Notes: generated by a model not told the origin, from the letters alone. Counted from the stretch's first letter, positions 16,666 through 24,178 are shown. The stretch is DNA of 64,000 nucleotides from Geodermatophilus amargosae (GCF_900116515.1 NZ_FPBA01000005.1:248001-312000); one strand, 5' to 3'. Program-made: numbers and translations.

Positions 16666-17349
16666 TCAGCGCAGCCGCCCGTCGTCGCCGACGTCCCAGC
16701 GGGCCACGGCCGCCGCCAGCCGGGCGGCGAGGTCGGCGAGCAGCCGGGCACCCTCCTCCGCGGACGCGCCGGCCGGGTCGCCGAGCACGCCGGTGGGGCT
16801 CACCGCCCGCACGCCCCCGGCGCGCAGCCGGGGCAGCAGGTCGGAGATCGGCGTCGTCACACCCGGGACGGACCGGTCGGTCCGCACCGACCTCGGTTCC
16901 ACGTGCAACAGCAGCGAGGTCTCGGTGCGCCCGGCGTGCGCGTCGCCGCCGGGGACGCCGCAGGGGAACCAGGCGGCGTCGCGGCCCTCGGTGCGCAGCA
17001 GGGGCACCGCCCGGCGCAGCGCGTCGAGGTTGCCGCCGTGCCCGTTGACCACGAGCAGCCGGCCGGCCCAGCGGCACGCCGAGCGCCCGTACTCGACCAG
17101 CAGCGTGATCAGCGCCTCGGTGCCGATCGAGACGGTGCCGGGGAAGTCCTCGTGCTCGCCGCTGGCGCCGTACGCGAGCGCGGGGGCCAGCACGGCGTCG
17201 AGGTCGGCGGCCCGGGTGACCGCCTCGGCCACCACCGTGTCCGTGGCGGACGGCAGGTGGTGCCCGTGCTGCTCGACCGAGCCGAGCGGGACGGTCAGCA
17301 GCGGCCGCTCGGGCAGCTCCGGCCACGCGGCGCCGGCCAGGTCGGGCAC
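16666..17349 (-). CDS. mftE: mycofactocin peptidase MftE (creatininase fold)
   Basis: A 227-residue creatininase-family metalloprotease that cuts the C-terminal Val-Tyr unit off the MftC-modified MftA peptide to release AHDP. Metal and substrate motifs are present: PLGSVEQHGHHLPSATDT (about 22-39), YGASGEHEDFPGTVSIG (about 61-77), VVNGHGGN (about 100-107) and GDAHAGRTETSLLL (about 134-147). The last and SPTGVLGDPAGAS distinguish MftE from ordinary creatininases. The start is GTG 17349. It is cut off from mftC by an efflux pump and two forward-strand genes, and mftD, which normally lies between mftC and mftE, is absent. Confidence 0.87.
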   Translation of the reverse strand: MPDLAGAAWPELPERPLLTVPLGSVEQHGHHLPSATDTVVAEAVTRAADLDAVLAPALAYGASGEHEDFPGTVSIGTEALITLLVEYGRSACRWAGRLLVVNGHGGNLDALRRAVPLLRTEGRDAAWFPCGVPGGDAHAGRTETSLLLHVEPRSVRTDRSVPGVTTPISDLLPRLRAGGVRAVSPTGVLGDPAGASAEEGARLLADLAARLAAAVARWDVGDDGRLR

Positions 17350-17361
17350 GCGGTCAGCCTA

Positions 17362-17389
17362 GGCGGCAGGAATGGCCGTTCCTGCCGCC
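17362..17389. repeat. dispersed palindromic element, copy 2 (GCGGCAG family)
   Basis: GGCGGCAGGAA (17362-17372) and TTCCTGCCGCC (17379-17389) form a perfect 11 bp stem with the loop TGGCCG. It begins five bases past the stop of the Bcr/CflA pump and twelve bases before the mftE start codon on the same strand. It could end the pump transcript, or fold in the mftE leader if both genes are on one message. Confidence 0.72.
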
Positions 17390-17394
17390 CGGGC

Positions 17395-18702
17395 TCAGGC
17401 AGCGACCGCGGCGGTGACCTCGTCGGTGGCCTCGTCATCCACGGGCAGCTGCCACGGCCGGACGACGAACACCAGGACGGCGAGCGCGATCACCAGCGCG
17501 CCGACGACGACCGCACCCATGGCGACCGCGTCGTTGCCGAGGACACCGACCAGCGGGGCGACCGCCGCGCCGACCCCGAACTGCACGGCGCCGAGCAGCG
17601 CCGCGGCGGTCCCGGCGGCCTCGCCGTGCCGGGACAGCGCCAGCGCGGGGGCGTTGGGCAGCGCCAGCCCGCAGGCGAACAGCACCGCCCACAGCGACAG
17701 CGCGACCGCCCACAGCCCGCCGGTCCCGGTGCCGGCGAGCGCGAGCAGGACCGCGCCGGCCAGCGCGCCGAGGACGACGCCGGCCACGAGCACCTGGGCC
17801 GGGGAGAACCAGCGCAGGACGACCGGGTTGAGCTGGGTGGCCCCGATCAGCCAGATGGCGCCGGCGCCGAAGATCAGGCCGAACTGCTGCTCGTCGAGGC
17901 CGAACTGGTCCTGGAAGACGAACGAGGAGCCCGAGACGTAGCTGAACAGCCCGGCCATGGTCAGGCCCGCGACCAGGACGAGGCCGACGTAGGCGCGGTC
18001 GCGGAACAGCGCCCGGTAGCTGCGCAGCGTCCCGGCGAGGCCGCTGCTGCGCCGGCGCTCCGGCGGCAGGGTCTCGCGGACGGCGAACCAGCCGACGGCG
18101 AGCAGCAGCAGCCCGTAGGCGCCCAGCACCACGAAGACGCCGCGCCAGGAGGTGATCCGCAGGACCTCGCCCCCGATGGTCGGCGCGAGCACCGGCGCCG
18201 CCCCGAGGACGAGGAAGAGCCGCGACAGCATGGTCGCCGCCGCGCGCCCCTGGAACAGGTCGCGCACGACGGCGAGGGCGACCACCGCCCCGGCCGCCGT
18301 CCCCACGCCCTGCAGGAAGCGCAGCAGCCCGAGCACCTCGATCGACGGCGCGACGAGCACCAGCAGCGAGGCGACGACGTGCAGCGCCGTCCCGGCCAGC
18401 AGGGGCCGCCTGCGGCCGAGGGCATCGGAGAGCGGGCCGAGGACCAGCTGGCCGAGCGCGAGGCCGACGAGGGTGCCGGTGAGGGTGAGCTGCACCGTCG
18501 CCGCGCTGGCCCGCAGGTCGTCTGCGATGGTCGGCAGGGCCGGCAGGTACATGTCCACGGTCAGCGGGCCGAGCGCCACGAAGGCGCCGAGGGTGAGGGC
18601 GGTGCGGGCCGTCCCGGGCCGGTCGGTCGTCGCGGTCGGCGCGGTCGGCCGGTCCTGGATGGTCGTCACGTCGATGGCGAAGCCGCCCCGGTGCCGGTCC
18701 AT
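17395..18702 (-). CDS. Bcr/CflA-type multidrug efflux MFS transporter
   Basis: A protein of about 435 residues in the DHA1 drug:H+ antiporter family. Signatures of the Bcr/CflA subgroup are clear: DMYLPALPTIADDL in the first helix, then GQLVLGPLSDALGRRRPLLAG (motif A) and the VRDLFQGRAAATMLSRLFLVLGAAPVLAP stretch. Twelve hydrophobic segments are visible and the tail is acidic. The ATG at 18702 keeps a coding-like N-terminus, but GTG 18669 (424 residues) is equally possible because neither has a good ribosome site. It occupies part of the gap where mftD would be expected. Confidence 0.82.
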   Translation of the reverse strand: MDRHRGGFAIDVTTIQDRPTAPTATTDRPGTARTALTLGAFVALGPLTVDMYLPALPTIADDLRASAATVQLTLTGTLVGLALGQLVLGPLSDALGRRRPLLAGTALHVVASLLVLVAPSIEVLGLLRFLQGVGTAAGAVVALAVVRDLFQGRAAATMLSRLFLVLGAAPVLAPTIGGEVLRITSWRGVFVVLGAYGLLLLAVGWFAVRETLPPERRRSSGLAGTLRSYRALFRDRAYVGLVLVAGLTMAGLFSYVSGSSFVFQDQFGLDEQQFGLIFGAGAIWLIGATQLNPVVLRWFSPAQVLVAGVVLGALAGAVLLALAGTGTGGLWAVALSLWAVLFACGLALPNAPALALSRHGEAAGTAAALLGAVQFGVGAAVAPLVGVLGNDAVAMGAVVVGALVIALAVLVFVVRPWQLPVDDEATDEVTAAVAA

Positions 18703-18793
18703 TCCGGCGCACCGCCGTGTCCACGGACACCCTTCCCGTCCCGACACGCGTCGCCGCCCGTGTTCCCCGGCGGAAACGGGGAAGGGCAGGGAC

Positions 18794-19285
18794 ATGACCA
18801 CCGACTCCCCGGAAGCCACCCGCAAGGTCGCCGAGCTCATCAAGGGCCAGAAGTTCGGCTTCCTCACCACGACCATGCCCGACGGCCGGCTGACCAGCCG
18901 CCCCATGTCGCTGCAGGAGGTCGAGTTCGACGGCGACCTCTGGTTCTTCGCCGAGCACGACGCCCCGTGGCTGGCGCACATCTCCGCCTCGCCGCAGGTC
19001 AACGTCGGCATGGGCTCCGGCGGCACGTGGGTCTCCCTGACCGGGACCGCCCGGGTGGTCGACGACGTGGCGAAGAAGAAGGAGCTGTGGAACAGCGGCG
19101 TCGAGGCGTGGCTGCCCCAGGGTCCCGAGGACCCGTCCGTGGTGCTGGTCAAGGTCGACGGCGACACCGCGGAGTACTGGGACAGCCCGGGCAACCGCCT
19201 GGCGACGGCGCTGAGCTTCGTCAAGGCCAAGGCCACCGGGAGCCAGCCGAGCACCGGCGAGAAGGACGTCGTCGACCTGCCGTGA
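18794..19285 (+). CDS. pyridoxamine 5'-phosphate oxidase-fold general stress protein
   Basis: A 163-residue split-barrel flavin or F420-binding protein similar to general stress protein 26 and to PNPOx-like proteins. The core FGFLTTTMPDGRLTSRPMSL (about 22-41), DLWFFAEHDAPWLAHI and WVSLTGTARVVDD, is typical. The C-terminal WDSPGNRLATALSFVKAKATG segment is found in the GSP26 group. ATG 18794 has GGCAGGGAC ahead of it. It is read opposite to the mft genes, so it is an insertion in the mft locus by position rather than part of an mft operon. The cofactor (FMN, FAD or F420) cannot be assigned from the sequence. Confidence 0.82.
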   Translation: MTTDSPEATRKVAELIKGQKFGFLTTTMPDGRLTSRPMSLQEVEFDGDLWFFAEHDAPWLAHISASPQVNVGMGSGGTWVSLTGTARVVDDVAKKKELWNSGVEAWLPQGPEDPSVVLVKVDGDTAEYWDSPGNRLATALSFVKAKATGSQPSTGEKDVVDLP

Positions 19286-19413
19286 CGCCCCGGGATGCGG
19301 CGGCGAGCGCGTCCGCCGTACCCCCCGCGGGCGTCCAGCCGACTCCCAGGCAGGTCCCCGGGACCGGTCAGGGACGGCGGTCAGGCTGGGGGCACGTCAA
19401 CCGGAGGTGCCCC

Positions 19414-19527
19414 GTGCTCACTCTCGCCGTCCTCGTCGCCCTGTTCGCGACCATGACCCTCGCCGACCTCACCCCGGGCCTGCTGCCCGACGGGTCGGGG
19501 CCGTCCCTGGTGGCCCCGACCCGCTGA
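19414..19527 (+). CDS. 37-residue predicted membrane peptide next to mftC
   Basis: A short gene from GTG 19414 with a strong site CCGGAGGTG five bases upstream and almost only G/C third positions. The peptide has one hydrophobic helix (LTLAVLVALFATMTLA) and a short Pro/Gly-rich tail with DLTPGLLPDG. It ends five bases before the stop of mftC on the opposite strand. No family is recognised. The good ribosome site and codon bias argue that it is translated; a membrane micropeptide or small antisense-region protein is possible. Confidence 0.55.
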   Translation: MLTLAVLVALFATMTLADLTPGLLPDGSGPSLVAPTR

Positions 19528-19531
19528 GGGG

Positions 19532-20770
19532 TCAGGCGAGCGGGACGCCCGCGAGCGGCGACTCGTCGCAGATCCGGGCGGGCGGTGTGGGTGTGGGCAG
19601 CGCGGGGATGGCCGGCATGCCCAGCAGCGTCGGCTGGCCGCGCACCGGGCCGGTGTGCGAGTGGTCGAGGTGGCTCTTGGGCTTGACCAGGTCGAGGTCG
19701 CGCGCGGCCAGGGCGGACTCGCCGTAGCCCTGCACGCACTCGGGGTCGGGCCCGTCCAGCGGCAGGCCGGTGAAGAACTTCGCCGCCATGCAGCCGCCGC
19801 GGCAGGCGTCGAAGTGCGCGCACTTCGTGCACGCGCCGCCGGTCTGCGGGCTGCGCAGCTCCTGGAACAGGTCCGACTGCTGCCACACCCGCTGGAAGCC
19901 GCCCTCGCCGCGCACGTTGCCGGCGAGGAACTGCTCGTGGATGGCGAACGGGCAGGCGTAGACGTCGCCGACCGGGTCGATCAGGCAGACCACGCGACCG
20001 GCGCCGCAGAGGTTCAGGCCCGGCAGCGCCTCGCCGTAGGCCGACAGGTGGAAGAACGAGTCGCCGGTGAGCACCCGGTCGCCGTTGGCCAGCAGCCACG
20101 AGTAGAGCTCGCGCTGCTGGGCCTGGGTGGGGTGCAGCTGGTCCCAGACGTCGGCCCCGCGACCCGAGGGACGGAAGCGGGTGATCCGAAGCTGGGCGCC
20201 GTAGCGGTCGGTCAGCGCCCGGAACTCGTCGAGCTGGCCGACGTTCTCCCGCGTCACCACCACGGAGACCTTGAAGTCCTTCATCCCGGCCTCGGCGAGG
20301 TTCTCCAGGGCCGTGACGGCGGTGGCGAACGAGCCGGTGCCGCGGACCCGGTCGTTGACCTCGGCGGTGGCGCCGTCGAGGGAGATCTGCACGTCGACGT
20401 AGTCGGTGGCCGCCAGCTGGGCGGCCCGCTCCCGGTTCAGCTTGACGCCGTTGGTGGAGAACTTGACGCCGACGTCGTGACCGATGGCGTAGTCGAGCAG
20501 GTGCCAGAAGTCCGGCCGGACGGTGGGCTCGCCGCCGCCGACGTTGACGTAGAAGACCTGCATCCGCTGCAGCTCGTCGATGACGCCCTCGGCCTCGGCG
20601 GTGGTCAGCTCGCGCGGGTCGCGCCGGCCCGAGGAGGACAGGCAGTGCACGCACGCCAGGTTGCAGGCGTAGGTGAGCTCCCAGGTGAGGCAGATGGGAG
20701 CGTCCAGGCCGTACTCGAACTGGTCGACCAGCCGCCCACCGACGGGGCGCTGCGGGATCACGGCGGTCAT
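19532..20770 (-). CDS. mftC: mycofactocin radical SAM maturase MftC
   Basis: A 412-residue radical SAM-SPASM enzyme that decarboxylates the MftA C-terminal Tyr and then joins it to Val. The SAM-cluster Cys are C36, C40 and C43 (ACNLACVHC), followed by GGGEPTVRPDF. The C-terminal half has the SPASM cysteines (CGAGR, YACPFAIH, CTKCAHFDACRGGC and DPEC). Length is close to the family. ATG 20770 overlaps the mftB stop (ATGA), which couples their translation. The C-terminal 60 residues after LDLVKPKSH are a variable Pro-rich tail. Confidence 0.95.
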   Translation of the reverse strand: MTAVIPQRPVGGRLVDQFEYGLDAPICLTWELTYACNLACVHCLSSSGRRDPRELTTAEAEGVIDELQRMQVFYVNVGGGEPTVRPDFWHLLDYAIGHDVGVKFSTNGVKLNRERAAQLAATDYVDVQISLDGATAEVNDRVRGTGSFATAVTALENLAEAGMKDFKVSVVVTRENVGQLDEFRALTDRYGAQLRITRFRPSGRGADVWDQLHPTQAQQRELYSWLLANGDRVLTGDSFFHLSAYGEALPGLNLCGAGRVVCLIDPVGDVYACPFAIHEQFLAGNVRGEGGFQRVWQQSDLFQELRSPQTGGACTKCAHFDACRGGCMAAKFFTGLPLDGPDPECVQGYGESALAARDLDLVKPKSHLDHSHTGPVRGQPTLLGMPAIPALPTPTPPARICDESPLAGVPLA

Positions 20771-21099
20771 GCGGAGGGCTCCCGGCGTTCGATCATCTGC
20801 GAGCGGGCGAGGTCGGCCAGCGCCTTGACGTAGGCGGGCCGCTGCGCCCCGGGGACGCCGCACGCGACGAGGGTCGCGTCGGCACTGGGGTGATCGGCCA
20901 GCGTCTCCACGACGGTGACCAGCGTCTTCGACTTGAGGAAGGACAGCTTCCGGTTGCCGAAGTGGTAGACGAGCGCCCCGAACGGCTCCGGCCGCAGGGC
21001 CACCGACCGGGCGCGCCGCCAGGGCAGCGCCGGGTCGAAGGCAGCCGGGTCGGACGCGGCCGGGACGGAGTCATCCGCGGCCGGAGCGGTCGGGTCCAC
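20767..21099 (-). CDS. mftB: mycofactocin precursor-recognition protein MftB
   Basis: A protein of about 110 residues with the RRE (RiPP recognition) fold that binds MftA and presents it to MftC. The conserved core is ALRPEPFGALVYHFGNRKLSFLKSKTL (shown here as two motifs, RPEPFGALVYHFGNRKLSF and LKSKTL), an MftB signature. GTG 21099 gives a family-like length; GTG 21126, overlapping the end of mftA by 16 bases, is the alternative, and neither has a strong ribosome site, suggesting coupling to mftA translation. The stop overlaps the mftC start. Confidence 0.88.
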   Translation of the reverse strand: MDPTAPAADDSVPAASDPAAFDPALPWRRARSVALRPEPFGALVYHFGNRKLSFLKSKTLVTVVETLADHPSADATLVACGVPGAQRPAYVKALADLARSQMIERREPSA

Positions 21100-21110
21100 G
21101 GCGGGTGCGC

Positions 21111-21260
21111 TCAGTAGACGCCGCACATGCCGTCGATGGAGACCTCCTCGACGAGGGACTCCTCGACCATGCCCTCCTCGGACAGGGCCTCCTCGGCGAC
21201 GGTCTGGGTCTCGGCCTGGGTCTCGGCCTGCGTCTCGGTCGAGGCGGTCGTCTCGGGCAT
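21111..21260 (-). CDS. mftA: mycofactocin precursor peptide MftA
   Basis: A 49-residue precursor starting MPETTAS at ATG 21260, with GGAGGTCCGC just upstream. It ends in the conserved core IDGMCGVY, whose final Val-Tyr becomes the redox-active AHDP/PMFT core after MftC and MftE action. The middle is acidic, and two copies of TQAE/ETQ-type repeats make the leader longer than the usual 30 or so residues. It is the first gene of the mftABC operon and is missed by length cut-offs. Confidence 0.95.
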   Translation of the reverse strand: MPETTASTETQAETQAETQTVAEEALSEEGMVEESLVEEVSIDGMCGVY

Positions 21261-21297
21261 GCGGACCTCCGGGGAGCGGCGGAACGGGATGCGGGGG

Positions 21298-21326
21298 ACG
21301 TTAGAGACACCGAGTGCCACCGGCAA
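21298..21326 (-). promoter_or_regulatory. mftA promoter
   Basis: On the reverse strand TTGCCG (21326-21321) and TAACGT (21303-21298) are separated by 17 bases, a good sigma-A-like pair, with the predicted start near 21291 and a 30-base leader to ATG 21260. The small inverted repeat TGCC-ACC-GGCA (21315-21325) overlaps the -35 box and is a candidate MftR operator, since mftR is divergent from the same region. Confidence 0.55.
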
Positions 21327-21394
21327 GCGAGGGCCGGTTCCCCCGCACGTGGCCGGGGGCTGACCTCCCCGGCCGGGTGGGCCAGGATGGAGCC

Positions 21395-22030
21395 GTGAGC
21401 TCGTCGTCGGCCGCGGACGTCCCGCCCGGGACCCCCTCCCCCGTCCCGCTGCGCGTGGGGGGCGGGCGGGCGGGCACCCGCGCCCGGATCGAGCGGGCGG
21501 CCCTGGAGCTCTTCGGCGCCCAGGGCTTCGAGCAGGTGACCATCGAGGAGATCGCCGCCGTCGCGGGCACCAGCCGGCGCACGTTCTTCCGGCACGTGGG
21601 CAGCAAGGCCGACGCCGTGTGGGGGGACTTCGCCGGCCACGTGTCCCGGCTGGCCGCCCTGCTCGACGCGGCCGGGGACGACGTCGCGGTGCTGCCGGCC
21701 GTCTTCGGTGCCTACGTCGAGGTCAACGACTACGCCGAGGCCGACCTGCCGGTGCTGCGCCAGCGGATGCGGCTGATCCTCACCGAGCCGGCGCTGCAGG
21801 CGCACTCGCAGGTGCGCTACGCCGACGTCGACGAGGTCGTGGCGCGCTACGTCGCGCGGCGCCGCGGGCAGGACCCCTCCGCGCTGCTCCCCCGGCTGGT
21901 GGCCGCCACCACCCGCGCGGCGGCCACCACCGCCTTCGAGGTGTGGCTCTCGGGCGAGGGCGGCTCGCTGGCCGAGGCGCTGCGGACGGCGTTCACCCAG
22001 CTCGCGGAGGGCTTCCCCGACCTGCGCTGA
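21395..22030 (+). CDS. mftR: TetR-family regulator MftR
   Basis: A 211-residue TetR repressor. The N-terminal helix-turn-helix (TRARIERAALELFGAQGFEQVTIEEIA then AGTSRRTFFRHVGSK, about residues 27-70) is intact, with the FFRHVGSK segment typical of MftR. In mycobacteria MftR represses the mft operon and is released by long-chain acyl-CoA, which links cofactor synthesis to alcohol and fatty acid use. It is divergent from mftA with 134 bases between starts. GTG 21395 was chosen for its site GGATGGAG. Confidence 0.85.
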   Translation: MSSSSAADVPPGTPSPVPLRVGGGRAGTRARIERAALELFGAQGFEQVTIEEIAAVAGTSRRTFFRHVGSKADAVWGDFAGHVSRLAALLDAAGDDVAVLPAVFGAYVEVNDYAEADLPVLRQRMRLILTEPALQAHSQVRYADVDEVVARYVARRRGQDPSALLPRLVAATTRAAATTAFEVWLSGEGGSLAEALRTAFTQLAEGFPDLR

Positions 22031-22040
22031 CCCCGACGCA

Positions 22041-22097
22041 GCATAGGAGGCTATGCGCACGTCCCGGGCCGCGATCCGTGCGGATAGCTTCCTATGC
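22041..22097. terminator. 21-bp-arm hairpin between mftR and the aminotransferase
   Basis: The arms at 22041-22061 and 22077-22097 are complementary at 19 of 21 positions (GCATAGGA...CGCACG against its reverse complement) with a 15-base loop. The right arm covers the last codons and stop of the convergent aminotransferase gene. It should act as a two-way terminator. The arms are less G+C-rich than the surrounding genes, so the arm may have been acquired. Confidence 0.75.
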
Positions 22098-23318
22098 CTG
22101 GGCGGTCGCGGCGCGCAGGCCCTCGACCAGGCGGTCGACGTCGTCGTCGTCGCTGTAGGGCGCCAGGCCCACCCGCAGACCGCCGGTGTCGCCGAGGCCG
22201 AGCGCCCGCGAGGCCTCGATCGCGTAGAAGCTGCCGGCGGGGGCGTTGACGCCGCGCCCGGCCAGCGCGCGGGAGACCTCGGCGGCGGGACGGTCGGCCC
22301 AGGTGAGCAGCAGCGTCGGCGTGCGGTGCCGGGCGCGCGACCACAGCGTGACGCCGGGCAGCTCCGCGACGCCCTCCTCGACCCGTTCGCGCAGCCGGTC
22401 CTCGTGCGCCTCGACGGCGGCCATGCCCGCGAGCAGCCGCGCCCGCCGGTCGCCCTCACCACCGGCCCCGCCCAGCGCCGCCAGGTAGTCGACCGCCGCG
22501 GTGGTCCCGGCGAGCATCTCGTAGGGCAGCGTGCCGAGCTCGAAGCGCTCGGGGACGGCGTCGGTGGAGGGCAGCAGCTTGTCCGGGTGCAGCGTCTCCA
22601 GCAGCGACGGCGCGGCGACGACGCAGCCCAGGTGGGGGCCGAGGAACTTGTACGGCGAGCAGGCGTAGAGGTCCGCGCCGAGCGCCGCGACGTCGACCGG
22701 CGCGTGCGCGGTGAGGTGCACGCCGTCGACGTAGGCGAGCGCGCCGGCCCCGTGCGCCAGCGCGGTGAGCGCCGGGACGTCGGGGCGGGTGCCGATCAGG
22801 TTGGAGGCGCCGGTGACCGCGACCAGCCGGGTGCGGTCGGACAGCACGCCCGCGAGCGCCTCGGGGGTCAGTTCGCCGGTGGCCGGGTCGAGGTCGGCCC
22901 AGCGGACCGTGGCCCCGCGGGCGGCCGCGGCCTGCACCCAGGGGCGCACGTTGGCGTCGTGGTCCAGCCGGGTGACGACGACCTCGTCGCCGGGACCCCA
23001 GCCGGCCGCGAGCGCGCGGGAGAGGTCGTAGGTCAGCTGCGTCATGGAGCGGCCGAACACCACGCCGCCGGGATCGCCCCCGACCAGGTCGGCGACGGCG
23101 GCGCGGGCGCCCAGGACGACGTCGTCGGCGTTGCGCTCGGCCTCGGTCAGCCGGCCGCGGTTGGCGATCGGCGCGGTCAGCGTGGTGGCCACCGCCTCGG
23201 CGACCTGGCGCGGCACCTGCGAGCCGCCGGGGCCGTCGAAGTGGGCGGCGCCGGCGCGCAGGGCGGGGAAGTCCGCACGGACGGCGGCGACGTCGTAGGC
23301 GGTGCTCGTGCTGGTCAT
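22092..23318 (-). CDS. cysteine desulfurase-like class V aminotransferase
   Basis: A 408-residue PLP enzyme of the SufS/NifS-like subgroup usually named cysteine desulfurase-like (TIGR01976 type). The PLP Lys is K224 in CSPYKFLGPHLG, and DGVHLTAH holds the cofactor Asp-His pair. The active-site Cys loop of true desulfurases is not obvious, as in other members of this subgroup, so its reaction is unknown. It is convergent with mftR and divergent from a SRPBCC gene; no iron-sulfur assembly genes are close. Confidence 0.82.
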   Translation of the reverse strand: MTSTSTAYDVAAVRADFPALRAGAAHFDGPGGSQVPRQVAEAVATTLTAPIANRGRLTEAERNADDVVLGARAAVADLVGGDPGGVVFGRSMTQLTYDLSRALAAGWGPGDEVVVTRLDHDANVRPWVQAAAARGATVRWADLDPATGELTPEALAGVLSDRTRLVAVTGASNLIGTRPDVPALTALAHGAGALAYVDGVHLTAHAPVDVAALGADLYACSPYKFLGPHLGCVVAAPSLLETLHPDKLLPSTDAVPERFELGTLPYEMLAGTTAAVDYLAALGGAGGEGDRRARLLAGMAAVEAHEDRLRERVEEGVAELPGVTLWSRARHRTPTLLLTWADRPAAEVSRALAGRGVNAPAGSFYAIEASRALGLGDTGGLRVGLAPYSDDDDVDRLVEGLRAATAQA

Positions 23319-23363
23319 CGCCGGTCAGCATGCGCCACGGCGGGAGACGGCACACTCCCGGAC

Positions 23364-23831
23364 GTGGATGACCTGACGCACTCGGACTCCGTCGTCGTCG
23401 CCGTCTCCCCCGCGGAGCTCTACGACCTGGTCAGCGACGTGACCCGCACCGGCGAGTGGAGCCCGGTGTGCGTCGCCTGCTGGTGGGACGAGGGGGCGAC
23501 CGGGCAGGTGGGCGACTGGTTCACCGGCCGCAACGTCACGCCGGAGCGGACGTGGGAGACGCGCAGCCGGGTCGACGTGGCCGACCGCGGCCGGGAGTTC
23601 GCCTGGCTGGTCGGCGGCTCGCGGGCGCGGTGGGGCTACCTGCTGGAGCAGGTCGACGGCGGCACCCGGCTGACCGAGACCTGGCAGTTCCTGCCCGACG
23701 GCCTGGCCTTCATGGAGGAGCGCTACGGCGACGACGCGCCGCACCAGGTGCAGCTGCGGATCCGGGCGGCGCACGAGGGCATCCCGGCCACCCTCGCGGC
23801 GATCAAGCGGGTGGCGGAGGGCGGCCGCTAG
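23364..23831 (+). CDS. SRPBCC (polyketide cyclase/START-like) protein
   Basis: A 155-residue helix-grip protein. The N-terminal SDSVVVAVSPAELYDLVSDVTRTGEWSP is the usual SRPBCC opening, and EFAWLVGGSRARWGYLLEQVDGGTRLTETW forms the middle strands. These proteins bind hydrophobic ligands in a deep cavity; a precise role cannot be assigned. The start GTG 23364 follows the divergent aminotransferase by 45 bases; no strong ribosome site was found. It ends before a 30 bp perfect palindrome. Confidence 0.75.
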   Translation: MDDLTHSDSVVVAVSPAELYDLVSDVTRTGEWSPVCVACWWDEGATGQVGDWFTGRNVTPERTWETRSRVDVADRGREFAWLVGGSRARWGYLLEQVDGGTRLTETWQFLPDGLAFMEERYGDDAPHQVQLRIRAAHEGIPATLAAIKRVAEGGR

Positions 23832-23866
23832 CGACGTGTGCACCCACGGCGCCCCGGACGCCGCCC

Positions 23867-23896
23867 CAGCCGCGCCGTGTGCACACGGCGCGGCTG
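23867..23896. terminator. 30 bp perfect palindrome at a convergent border
   Basis: CAGCCGCGCCGTGTG (23867-23881) is followed directly by its exact reverse complement (23882-23896), with no spacer. A related half (GTGTGCAC next to CACGGCGCC) occurs at 23836-23852. It lies between the stop of the SRPBCC gene and the end of the small convergent gene at 23909, so it can terminate both. A perfect even-length palindrome is also a possible protein-binding site. Confidence 0.7.
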
Positions 23897-23908
23897 CGGG
23901 CCCGGCGT

Positions 23909-24139
23909 CTAGCGGCCGAGGATGCCGCCGATGGCGCCGCCGAGGCCGCCGCCCTGGCCACCTCCGCCACCGCCGAGCATCTTGATCAGGTCCATCGGGT
24001 CGAGTCCGAGCTTCTGCAGGATCCCGGCGTGCTGGTCGGTGTCGACCGTTCCGGGCAGTTCCTGGTCGGCCTGCTGCGCCTTGGCGTCGTCGCCCTGGGA
24101 CTGCAGCAGCTGGAGGATCTGTGCCTTGTCGATCTGCAT
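23909..24139 (-). CDS. small protein of a two-member paralogue family (copy 1)
   Basis: A 76-residue protein starting MQIDKAQILQLLQSQGDD, with a helical N-terminal half and a glycine-rich tail (GGGGGGQGGGLGGAIGGIL). Its first 55 residues match the protein encoded at 60876-61076: both have MxxxK...LL..L...GD...A, then LPx.(V/I)DT followed by A..L...GLD. The family looks like a short two-helix regulatory or structural module. No known domain name is given. ATG 24139 is the only start. Confidence 0.7.
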   Translation of the reverse strand: MQIDKAQILQLLQSQGDDAKAQQADQELPGTVDTDQHAGILQKLGLDPMDLIKMLGGGGGGQGGGLGGAIGGILGR

Positions 24140-24178
24140 GACCGGTCCGCTACCCAGCCCGGCGCGCGGGGATGCGCC

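Noticed and set aside
15107..17326. Single long protein covering MftE and the NCS1 permease
   Set aside because: The upstream part is the wrong frame of MftE; the permease has its own ribosome site and start.
16666..17349. Generic creatininase linked to the NCS1 permease in creatinine or purine use
   Set aside because: The motifs GDAHAGRTETSLLL and the C-terminal VLGDPAGAS pattern are MftE-like, and other mft genes are near; no creatinase gene is present.
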